Shown piece after piece: positions 1-5,128 of a stretch of 6,449 nt of DNA (the stretch's first letter is position 1; the number at the start of each line of letters is the position of its first letter). The notes under the pieces are model-generated. The model saw nothing but the letters and a program-made list of their open reading frames with translations, was not told the origin of the DNA and searched no databases. The translations under genes were made by a program, and so were the position numbers. The stretch comes from CAYNTC01 sp964432925 (GTDB lineage: Bacteria; Planctomycetota; Phycisphaerae; Sedimentisphaerales; Anaerobacaceae), in assembly GCA_964432925.1 (NCBI GenBank), contig CAYSPM010000149.1, forward strand, positions 1 to 6,449. The letters are read 5' to 3'.

Positions 1-1290
1 CAGATTCTCCGGCGCCACGTCTTCAACATGCAGGTCGCCATAAATGACGCGATAGGTTTCTGAGCCTTCTGGCTGATACCAGAATATTGCCTTGCCGGCA
101 TCTCCGAGTTTCACGCCTTTTCCAGCGTAGTGCCACTTGCCGCCAGTCTCGTAAATTTGGAGGAACAGCATTCCCCGTCCAAAGCTCATCCCAAGTTGTG
201 TTTTTTCCTCATCCGAAAGGTCCAATTGAGCAACTTTTTCTCCAAGCAAAGGTACTTGTTTCATAGCATTTTCGGTGCCTATATCCTCGGGGAACGTGCC
301 ATCCAACAGAACCTCGGCCCAAACCCGCAGGCTCTCAACAAAGTCTTGCTCGGTAGCCCCTGTGAGGTCGAGCTCATTCTGCTCTAAAGTATATCCGGCA
401 GGCACATCCATACTCATCAGCGAGTCCTCTATCGGCTCATCAAACTTGAAATTTTTCATAATCGCAAGTAGCTGTCCCACTCGAAGCTCTATCCGTATCG
501 GAAGAGCCGTTTCAGGATCGGCCCAGACCTTCACTTCTTCATTTGGGCCCCTGGCTACAAATCCGATAGCTTTCTGCCCATCAATTTCCTGTTCGCCAAG
601 TTTTTCATAATTATCCTGCACCTTGACAATCATCTTCCGAAGAAACTCTACATAGCTTCTTGTTCTTTCCTGAACTGAGCCTTGTATATCAACATAAACG
701 GCCGTTTGTTCTTCGGTATCAAGTAGAAGCATGTTGCCGCTTTCCAGGTCAATAATATGGATCATATTTTCCATGTTTGATATGGTCCTTCTCATTCGTG
801 GACCAACAACTATCTCATGCATGACGGGACCTGTTTCTTCGTCGCCTATAATCAGGTCAAGAATCACAGTCCTCGCATTGAGAATAGGTTCGATGACCTC
901 GGCAAAGGTTACAGTTGCTCCGAGTGGATTGCCAATAAAGTGAAATCCAATGCCCACTGCGATAAGTATCGCCGCTGCGACGGCTAATTTTGTAATTGTG
1001 CTTTTCATAATTATTCTCCAAATATTAGGGGCCTCGCCAGGCCCACCTTGTGCCTTTAACTGAATCTTCTGTTCCCGTATAATTCGATTCATAACTCCAT
1101 TCTCAAGATCGCTGCCGGCTAGAGCCTTACCATTAGTAACCAAACGTTCACGGAGGCCCTCTATCTCTTGTACTTGCCCCCGACAAGAAGAACACCCTCG
1201 CAGGTGCTCCGCCACTGCACGCATACGTGAATCGTCCAGGAATCCTTCAACATATCCAACCAACAGCTCTTTACATTCTGCGCAGTTCAT
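1..1290 (-). CDS. Zinc-finger anti-sigma factor with LolA/RseB-like outer domain (3' end cut by window)
   Basis: This frame is open from an ATG at 1290 to the window edge, giving 430 residues with no stop. The paralogue at 2065-3258 ends only two residues after the equivalent point, so very little is missing. Residues 1-50 hold C3, C6 and H29-xxx-C33-xx-C36, the zf-HC2 signature of anti-sigma factors, which in this family binds zinc and holds the sigma factor inactive. Residues about 99-119 form one membrane helix (Ala/Ile/Val/Gly-rich). The rest should lie outside the cytoplasm. It reads as a LolA/RseB-like fold with 'EIDGQKAIGF', 'VWADPETALPIRIE' and 'FKFDEPIEDSLMSMDVPAGY'. The C-terminal part ('FWYQPEGSETYRVIYGDL') matches the paralogue closely. 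The gene starts 2 bases after the sigma factor stop, with GAGGTG 5 bases before the ATG, so it is the cotranscribed partner. Inferred role: membrane sensor that releases the sigma factor on an envelope signal. An internal start at residue 95 is possible. Confidence 0.85.
   Translation of the reverse strand, partial: MNCAECKELLVGYVEGFLDDSRMRAVAEHLRGCSSCRGQVQEIEGLRERLVTNGKALAGSDLENGVMNRIIREQKIQLKAQGGPGEAPNIWRIIMKSTITKLAVAAAILIAVGIGFHFIGNPLGATVTFAEVIEPILNARTVILDLIIGDEETGPVMHEIVVGPRMRRTISNMENMIHIIDLESGNMLLLDTEEQTAVYVDIQGSVQERTRSYVEFLRKMIVKVQDNYEKLGEQEIDGQKAIGFVARGPNEEVKVWADPETALPIRIELRVGQLLAIMKNFKFDEPIEDSLMSMDVPAGYTLEQNELDLTGATEQDFVESLRVWAEVLLDGTFPEDIGTENAMKQVPLLGEKVAQLDLSDEEKTQLGMSFGRGMLFLQIYETGGKWHYAGKGVKLGDAGKAIFWYQPEGSETYRVIYGDLHVEDVAPENL
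1006..1019 (-). promoter_or_regulatory. Internal Shine-Dalgarno and in-frame ATG inside the anti-sigma gene
   Basis: On the minus strand, GGAG (1016-1019) lies 7 bases before an in-frame ATG (1006-1008), which is residue 95 of the anti-sigma protein. Starting here would give a protein beginning MKSTITK followed at once by the membrane helix, that is, without the zinc finger. The paralogue carries the same arrangement at 3097-3110, and a 25-base stretch around it differs at only two positions. That internal initiation is used is an inference. Confidence 0.5.
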
Positions 1291-1292
1291 TT

Positions 1293-1832
1293 TCACACCT
1301 CATTTAATTCTTTATGCTGTTGCTGCAATGACGTTCGTAGTATGGCGTATGCCCGCGACAGCGTTTTTGTTACTGTGCCCAGCGGCATATCCAGCCGCTC
1401 AGCAATTTGATTGCACGAGTGTTCCCCGTAATATCGCAGCAAAATAACCTTCCTGTACGCCTCAGGCAGCTCGGCAATCGCTGCTTCAAGAGCGTAATCC
1501 TGTGAGAACTCGGGTTTGGGCGCTTCTTCTGAGAACGAGCGGAGAACCTCTCGCTGTCGGCGGATTTGCTCGCGTCTTTGATGCTCCTTGACAACGTGGT
1601 CCGCGATACCAAGAAGCCAGCAAAAGAACGACTCTGGCTTTTTCAGCGTGCCCATCTTGAAATAGGCTCGCACAAGGCTCTCCTGAGCAGTCTCTTCAGC
1701 CGCTTCTTTATTGCCCAGCTTCCCTGCCAGGTGTGCCAGCAAGACTGCCTGATAGCGCCTCAGAAGATACCGAAAATCGTCCGGATGGCCATCCAAACAA
1801 CGCCCTACGTAGTATTCATCTGTCTCAGACAT
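1293..1832 (-). CDS. ECF-type RNA polymerase sigma factor (downstream operon)
   Basis: This 179-residue protein has the two-domain layout of ECF (group 4) sigma factors. Region 2 covers about residues 17-85, with the acidic 'EAAEETAQESLVRAYFKM' helix followed by 'PESFFCWLLGIADHVVKEHQRR' (core polymerase and -10 contacts). A linker leads to region 4 at about 115-170, where 'LPEAYRKVILLRYYGEHS' precedes the helix-turn-helix 'IAERLDMPLGTVTKTLSRA' that reads the -35 element. A longer reading from a GTG at 1871 is possible. The ATG at 1832 was chosen because GAGGT sits 6 bases before it and because the longer version would only add an Arg-rich tail ahead of region 2. The next gene begins 2 bases after the stop and encodes a zinc-finger anti-sigma factor, so the pair should form a sigma/anti-sigma switch. 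Target genes cannot be told from the window. Confidence 0.93.
   Translation of the reverse strand: MSETDEYYVGRCLDGHPDDFRYLLRRYQAVLLAHLAGKLGNKEAAEETAQESLVRAYFKMGTLKKPESFFCWLLGIADHVVKEHQRREQIRRQREVLRSFSEEAPKPEFSQDYALEAAIAELPEAYRKVILLRYYGEHSCNQIAERLDMPLGTVTKTLSRAYAILRTSLQQQHKELNEV
1296..1301 (-). promoter_or_regulatory. Ribosome binding site of the anti-sigma gene
   Basis: GAGGTG on the minus strand lies within the last codons and stop of the sigma factor gene, 5 bases before the ATG at 1290. It fixes that start and ties translation of the two genes together. Confidence 0.75.
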
Positions 1833-1838
1833 ATTAGT

Positions 1839-1843
1839 ACCTC
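1839..1843 (-). promoter_or_regulatory. Ribosome binding site that decides the sigma factor start
   Basis: GAGGT on the minus strand lies 6 bases before the ATG at 1832. It favours this start over the upstream in-frame GTG at 1871. Confidence 0.7.
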
Positions 1844-1868
1844 GAAATCTCGTTCTTATTCGCGTTCT

Positions 1869-1880
1869 CACTATATAGTG
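1869..1880. promoter_or_regulatory. Perfect 12-bp palindrome in the leader of the downstream sigma operon
   Basis: CACTATATAGTG equals its own reverse complement and lies 36 bases before the sigma ATG at 1832. It contains TATAGT, which resembles a -10 element on the minus strand, but no convincing -35 was found at normal spacing. It could be an operator or part of a promoter. The dyad itself is certain; the function is inferred. Confidence 0.35.
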
Positions 1881-1963
1881 TATGATGGCTTGAGTTTGCG
1901 ACAGAGAAAAACAAGAAATTGTAGATCGAAAGGAAGAAATGTCGTTTGTGTGTGGTTATACGT

Positions 1964-1991
1964 AAAAAAAGCCGGGCGAACGAGCCCGGCT
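1964..1991 (-). terminator. Rho-independent terminator of the upstream sigma operon
   Basis: Read on the minus strand, AGCCGGGC pairs with GCCCGGCT across a 6-base loop (TCGTTC). This gives an 8-bp GC-rich stem, and the outer A-T pair runs straight into a T-tract (the plus strand shows seven A at 1964-1970). It lies about 70 bases after the stop at 2065, so it ends transcription of the 3809-2065 operon. The downstream sigma operon therefore needs its own promoter between here and 1832. Confidence 0.88.
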
Positions 1992-2028
1992 GTGGGTGGG
2001 AATAGTGTTATAAGCATACAGCAAATTT

Positions 2029-2045
2029 ATAAGTCTGAGACTTAT
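2029..2045. repeat. Perfect inverted repeat with 8-base arms just after the membrane-protein gene
   Basis: ATAAGTCT and AGACTTAT are separated by a single G. The element lies 19 bases past the stop codon of the 2065-3258 gene, in an AT-rich stretch that also has a near-repeat of AGACTTATTT (2038-2047 and 2057-2066, one mismatch). A one-base centre is poor for an RNA loop, so a DNA dyad is likelier. Function unknown. Confidence 0.3.
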
Positions 2046-2064
2046 TTGTAAGTAAGAGGCTTAT

Positions 2065-3258
2065 TTATCTCGGCAAATCCTCTGGCAAGACCTCTTCAAC
2101 AGTCAGATCACCATATATCACGCGATAGTTCTCAGAGCCTGCAGGACGATACCAGAAAATCGGCGTGTCAGCGTCACCGTAGCTTACATTCTCGCCGGCA
2201 TAGCGCCAGTTGCTTTCCGCAGGCAATTGGTACACAAACATCATCCCGCGATACATTATCAGTTGATCTCGCTCACGCTGTTCTTGAGTCGTTTGACCTT
2301 CGCCGAATTTGCCCTGTTTTTCCATCTCCATAGCGACCTTTGGTAACTGCATGCCGGCAAGTGTCGGTGGGAAAGTCCCATCCTTGGTCCAACTTGACCA
2401 TGCTCGCAGGTACCCGATCAGATCTTGCTCTGTAACCTCGGAGACGTCCGCCTGGATTTCAACACGCTCGAAACCCTCCGGCGGTGTGAGACTAAAGAGC
2501 GAGTCATCCAGCTCTACATTGAACTGGAAATCTGTCATTATCACGCTCATGCCGGGAGCATCCGGAAATTCCATCACCACGCGGGCCAGTTCTCCTGTCC
2601 TCGGATCAACCCAAACGGTATTGATCACGCCCTCTTCTATCACACGGAATCCTTGAAGTAGCCGACCGTCAATTTCCTTTTCGCCAAGCTCCGCATCTGC
2701 CCGAGAAGGGAGTGTTCTCAAATTTTCAATGACCGCGAACGGATCCTGAGCCGGGTCATGCTGATAGTTGGTCGCCTCAAACTCGATGAACTGTTTTCTC
2801 GTCGGCAAGATTGAAATGCCTTTGTTCTGTGCCCAATCAATGGCGGTCAAGTAACCATCTGTGGTTGTTATTCGCATGTATCCCGGCTCCTTAAACGCCA
2901 TATCTACCCGAACAGTCGGTACATTTTCAATGTTCATTTGCGTTATTAAGCTGTACGTCATTGTGCGGGCATTGTGGAGCTGCTCAACAACGCTGGCATA
3001 GACAGCACTCGCTCCATTACCAGCCAACTGATGTATTGCAATAAGCACCGCCACGATTATCACCGCAGCAGCGGCCATCTTAGTTATCTTCGTTTTCATG
3101 ATTATTCTCCAAATGTTTACTCCAGTCCCAGCTTGCCTATCTTGTCTTAGCTCGTCCATACGCTCAAAGGCGTCACCAAGAATCCGCTTATCCGTCTGGG
3201 AACTGATTTGAATTTCGGATTTGTTAATCAACTTTTTTAGTTTATCTGCAGAATTCAT
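2065..3258 (-). CDS. Membrane-anchored LolA/RseB-like protein, sigma-factor partner without zinc finger
   Basis: The protein has 397 residues. Residues 1-53 are charged and helical-looking, with no Cys/His pair, so the zinc finger seen in the paralogue at 1-1290 is absent. Residues 48-60 carry the shared 'NIWRIIMKTKITK' segment, followed by one membrane helix (about 60-77). The outer part resembles the LolA/RseB fold, with 'EIDGRLLQGFRV', 'VWVDPRTGELARVVME' and 'DFQFNVELDDSLFSLTPPEGF'. The C-terminal block ('FWYRPAGSENYRVIYGDL') aligns with the paralogue. Its ATG overlaps the sigma stop as ATGA, with GAGG 7 bases before, so the two genes are translationally coupled. Position suggests it is the anti-sigma or sensor for the 3255-3809 sigma factor, with the first 53 residues as the sigma-binding part. 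That role is inferred. An internal start at residue 54 could give a short form lacking this part. Confidence 0.8.
   Translation of the reverse strand: MNSADKLKKLINKSEIQISSQTDKRILGDAFERMDELRQDRQAGTGVNIWRIIMKTKITKMAAAAVIIVAVLIAIHQLAGNGASAVYASVVEQLHNARTMTYSLITQMNIENVPTVRVDMAFKEPGYMRITTTDGYLTAIDWAQNKGISILPTRKQFIEFEATNYQHDPAQDPFAVIENLRTLPSRADAELGEKEIDGRLLQGFRVIEEGVINTVWVDPRTGELARVVMEFPDAPGMSVIMTDFQFNVELDDSLFSLTPPEGFERVEIQADVSEVTEQDLIGYLRAWSSWTKDGTFPPTLAGMQLPKVAMEMEKQGKFGEGQTTQEQRERDQLIMYRGMMFVYQLPAESNWRYAGENVSYGDADTPIFWYRPAGSENYRVIYGDLTVEEVLPEDLPR
3097..3110 (-). promoter_or_regulatory. Internal Shine-Dalgarno and in-frame ATG inside the LolA-like gene
   Basis: On the minus strand GGAG (3107-3110) lies 7 bases before an in-frame ATG (3097-3099), residue 54, immediately before the membrane helix. 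Sequence and spacing match the site at 1006-1019 in the paralogue. The bases of the Shine-Dalgarno region encode the W-R-I-I of the shared peptide. Confidence 0.5.
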
Positions 3259-3809
3259 TTTTCAGCCTCTTCGTTCAAGATTGTTCGCAATCTTTCAAGT
3301 CCGTACCGATATCGGCTTTTCGCTGTGTTCACAGAAATCGCTTGTGCTTTGGCAATAGCGTTAAATGTCATCGTCGCCTGCAGGTGCAGCATTATCACTT
3401 CTCGTTGTTCATAAGGCAGTTGCGCCATGGCTTCACTTAGTCGCTGCAATTGCTCATTGCAGGCTGTCAAAACGGACGGCTCATCCGAATTCTCAGCGAT
3501 AGCTTCGCCCGGATTGCTTGTGCTGGTAAGCTGTCTTTGTATCGCTTTGTTCTTATTGCGTGCATGATTGGCAACGCAGGTAAGAAGATACCCTTTAAGG
3601 CTGCCGGTCAGACGAAATTTCTCCAACGCCTCAACAAAGCTGACAAAAACATCGTGCACGACATCTTCCGCAGCACTTACGTCGTTCAGCAAGGCTACCG
3701 CCAGTAACAGCAAATCACGTTTGTACTTTTCATAGATCTGCGTAAGAGCTTCTTTGCTCCCACGCTTGCATCGAAATACAAGCAGCTTGTCTTCTATAAT
3801 TGGGCCCAT
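3255..3809 (-). CDS. ECF-type RNA polymerase sigma factor (upstream operon)
   Basis: This 184-residue protein has ECF sigma architecture. Region 2 is at about 20-90: 'LTQIYEKYKRDLLLLAVALL' begins it, 'AAEDVVHDVFVSFVEALEKF' is the polymerase-binding helix, and 'GSLKGYLLTCVANHARN' is the -10 reader. Region 4 is at about 122-180, with 'LPYEQREVIMLHL' and the helix-turn-helix 'FNAIAKAQAISVNTAKSRY'. The ATG at 3809 is preceded by AAAGG at 8 bases. The stop overlaps the next gene by 4 bases (ATGA), so it is coupled to the LolA-like membrane protein. It is clearly diverged from the sigma factor at 1293-1832, although their partner proteins are paralogous. The pair probably forms a signal-responsive transcription switch; its regulon is unknown. 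Confidence 0.92.
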   Translation of the reverse strand: MGPIIEDKLLVFRCKRGSKEALTQIYEKYKRDLLLLAVALLNDVSAAEDVVHDVFVSFVEALEKFRLTGSLKGYLLTCVANHARNKNKAIQRQLTSTSNPGEAIAENSDEPSVLTACNEQLQRLSEAMAQLPYEQREVIMLHLQATMTFNAIAKAQAISVNTAKSRYRYGLERLRTILNEEAEK

Positions 3810-3817
3810 CCAAAAAA

Positions 3818-3822
3818 CCTTT
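3818..3822 (-). promoter_or_regulatory. Ribosome binding site of the upstream sigma gene
   Basis: AAAGG on the minus strand lies 8 bases before the ATG at 3809 and only 3 bases from a perfect palindrome (3826-3837). Confidence 0.55.
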
Positions 3823-3825
3823 AGA

Positions 3826-3837
3826 ACAAACGTTTGT
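3826..3837. promoter_or_regulatory. Perfect 12-bp palindrome in the leader of the upstream sigma operon
   Basis: ACAAACGTTTGT equals its own reverse complement and lies 16 bases before the sigma ATG, next to the ribosome binding site. Its placement suits an operator near the transcription start. Further upstream on the minus strand, GGAAC (plus 3906-3910) resembles an ECF -35 element, but no -10 partner was convincing. Function is inferred. Confidence 0.35.
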
Positions 3838-4069
3838 CATAAATATAACAATTTAGATGTCTATTTGGGTCTAAAGAAAAAAATACTTTTTGGCATGATT
3901 TTTCAGTTCCCACGCAAAAAACAGTATTATGCATAAAAAAGGCCAGTCCAAAAAGCTCAGCCTGTAGTTGCAAGTTAATGAATGATGGGGAATGTATGAT
4001 CTTATCTTATTCTTATCGTGTCGTTGTGGATTTATTCCTCCTGTTTTTTTCTATCCTGTTCCGTCGCTC

Positions 4070-4102
4070 TGTCATGCTGAGCGCAGTCGAAGCATCTGGC
4101 CA
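4070..4102. repeat. Dispersed palindromic repeat of the 'GTCATGCTGAGC...GAAGCATCT' type
   Basis: The stretch from GTCATGCTGAGC to GAAGCATCTGGCCA has flanking ATGCT (4074-4078) and AGCAT (4091-4095) arms. From memory, short elements of this pattern occur many times between genes in numerous environmental bacterial genomes. Only one copy is in the window, so its repeat status rests on recognition, not on counting. Confidence 0.45.
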
Positions 4103-4153
4103 CTGTATATTTTGTTCCTTTCATAGTTATCGTTATCACCCACCTCTCCGTTT

Positions 4154-4176
4154 AACCCCCGGCATCGCCGGGGGTT
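4154..4176. repeat. Perfect GC-rich hairpin (10-bp stem, 3-base loop)
   Basis: AACCCCCGGC pairs perfectly with GCCGGGGGTT across the loop ATC. On the plus strand it is followed by TTCTTGT, a poor T-tract. On the minus strand no T-run follows beyond the stem. It is structurally like a terminator stem, but no called gene on either strand ends into it. It may be a leftover terminator of a lost plus-strand gene, or may shield the cassette at 4407 from read-through. Confidence 0.5.
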
Positions 4177-4178
4177 CT

Positions 4179-4206
4179 TGTCATTCCCAACTTGATTAGA
4201 AACCCA
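4179..4206. repeat. Degenerate 'GTCATTCCC...TTGAT...GAATCC' type repeat
   Basis: The sequence TGTCATTCCCAACTTGAT followed by TAGAAACCCA resembles a decayed copy of a common intergenic palindromic repeat with GTCATTCCC and GGAATCC arms. The right arm here no longer pairs. The resemblance is from memory and cannot be tested within the window. Confidence 0.3.
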
Positions 4207-4211
4207 CGCAG

Positions 4212-4232
4212 TACGCATTACGCTATACGAAA
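4212..4232. repeat. Three imperfect 7-base tandem units TACGNNN
   Basis: TACGCAT, TACGCTA and TACGAAA follow one another without a gap. The array is short and weakly conserved. It may be a decayed simple repeat. Confidence 0.3.
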
Positions 4233-4327
4233 ATGTTTACCCCCCCTAATTTCTTAAGGTCTTACGCTGTTTCTCCCCGGATATATTTGTGCTTTCCGTG
4301 TTTTCATTAATAACATCAAAAACGATA

Positions 4328-4355
4328 TTTACATCGCGGCAAATCTCGTTATGCT
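4328..4355 (+). promoter_or_regulatory. Candidate promoter of the restriction-modification-like cassette
   Basis: TTTACA (4328-4333, 5 of 6 to TTGACA) is followed after 16 bases by TATGCT (4350-4355, 4 of 6 to TATAAT), about 50 bases before the ATG at 4407. Another -10-like hexamer, TATACT, lies at 4371-4376. The match is weak and the choice uncertain. Confidence 0.25.
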
Positions 4356-4406
4356 AAATATGTTATAGAATATACTTGGGTGGTTCTGTGGAAAGGCCAT
4401 GCAGTA

Positions 4407-5096
4407 ATGGACTCACGCATAATCAAATTAACGCTGGCAACTCAAAAATACGGCAATTTGAACATCCGCTCGTGCGGTAAAGACTTTTTCCCGCCAGACG
4501 TCTTCGGGGGCCCATCCAGAAAAACCGGCCTCGGCACGCCGATCACATTGCGTGTTGAAGGCCTGCCAGAACCTATAAAAACAGATATTCCAACCGACAA
4601 AAATACAAAACGCCCGCGATGGATATTCAGAGAAAGGTCTTGGATTAAACAGTTCATCTCCTCCAATCGTCTTGAACCTGGTGATACAATAACCATCACC
4701 CGTCTTGATAAAAGCACATACAATGTCACTCCCGACAATAACTGCACCCGAGTAATCGAAAAAGAACATTCAGTAAAACAAGAGAAACCACTTACCGGGT
4801 CCCGTCCTGCTACTGACGTAAAAATAAACCTTCTTGACATAGGCTATACACGCACGTGCGATTGTCCCAAAACTCATATTAACTGCCTAACTGCAAAGGA
4901 ATGGCTTAGGTGTCAATTAGGCGTATGGCAGTTTACATATGAGGGAAGAGACATCAGGGATAAAAAAGTACACCCTGTCACTTTTCCAATTGCACTTGCA
5001 CGTAAAGTAATTGATCTATTTACCCACAGAGGAGAACTGGTACTCGACCCCTTCGTTGGTAGCGGTACGACACTCAATTGCCAAATGAATCCTTAG
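4407..5096 (+). pseudogene. Truncated DNA methyltransferase with N-terminal B3-like DNA-binding domain
   Basis: From the ATG at 4407 the reading frame gives 229 residues. A GTG start at 4380 is possible but has no ribosome binding site; GGAAAGG lies 10 bases before 4407. Residues about 5-110 resemble the B3/EcoRII-N type DNA-binding fold: 'FFPPDVFGG', then 'WIFRERSW' and 'NRLEPGDTITITRLD', echoing the W-x-FR-x(n)-W ... L-x-x-GD pattern of B3 domains. A linker follows, then C151-x-C-x3-H-x2-C160, a possible metal knuckle. Then comes a methyltransferase start: 'VHPVTFPIALARKVIDLF' (motif X-like) and 'LVLDPFVGSGTTL' at 211-223, the AdoMet-binding motif I of N4-cytosine/N6-adenine enzymes. Six residues later it stops. 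No (S/D/N)PP(Y/F) catalytic motif is present anywhere in the protein, so it should not methylate alone. Full-length relatives, as I recall them, continue past motif I into an SPPY-containing half. It is most likely a remnant of a modification gene, less likely a split-gene half or an assembly error. Confidence 0.72.
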
Positions 5097-5116
5097 AAGA
5101 TATCGATTGGCTTGAT

Positions 5117-5121
5117 AGGAG
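5117..5121 (+). promoter_or_regulatory. Ribosome binding site of the small acidic ORF
   Basis: AGGAG lies 7 bases before the ATG at 5129. It supports that start rather than the upstream in-frame TTG at 5078, which has no such site. Confidence 0.7.
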
Positions 5122-5128
5122 CTACAAG

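Larger units (their letters stand above)
3840..4406. other. Intergenic region of about 570 bases without a convincing gene
   Basis: This stretch lies between divergent genes: the sigma operon reading left and the methyltransferase remnant reading right. The left part (to about 4060) is AT-rich and should hold the sigma operon promoter. The right part holds repeat-like elements, a GC hairpin and a candidate promoter, listed separately. The open frames here (for example 3978-4199) show no ribosome binding site, no family resemblance and run through the repeats, so they were not called. Confidence 0.6.

Noticed and set aside
1833..1871. Longer sigma factor starting at GTG 1871
   Set aside because: It adds an Arg-rich stretch not needed for region 2, while a good GAGGT site marks the ATG at 1832.
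1566..2051. 161-codon open frame on the plus strand opposite the sigma gene
   Set aside because: It is antisense to the well-supported sigma factor and runs through the terminator. It shows no family features.
3934..3957. Possible minus-strand terminator (GGC...GCC with a T-run)
   Set aside because: Only three firm base pairs plus wobble pairs form, and no gene on the minus strand lies upstream of it in the window.
3978..4199. 73-codon open frame on the plus strand
   Set aside because: No ribosome binding site, low-complexity-like composition, and its end runs through the hairpin and repeat-like elements. It is not a believable protein.
4380..4406. Longer methyltransferase starting at GTG 4380
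   Set aside because: No Shine-Dalgarno sequence precedes it, and it would overlap the likely promoter and leader region.
4428..4840. Two minus-strand open frames opposite the methyltransferase
   Set aside because: They are antisense shadows of a plus-strand frame with recognisable domains.
5078..5128. TTG start giving an 82-residue small protein
   Set aside because: No ribosome binding site at the TTG, whereas AGGAG sits at ideal distance from the ATG at 5129.
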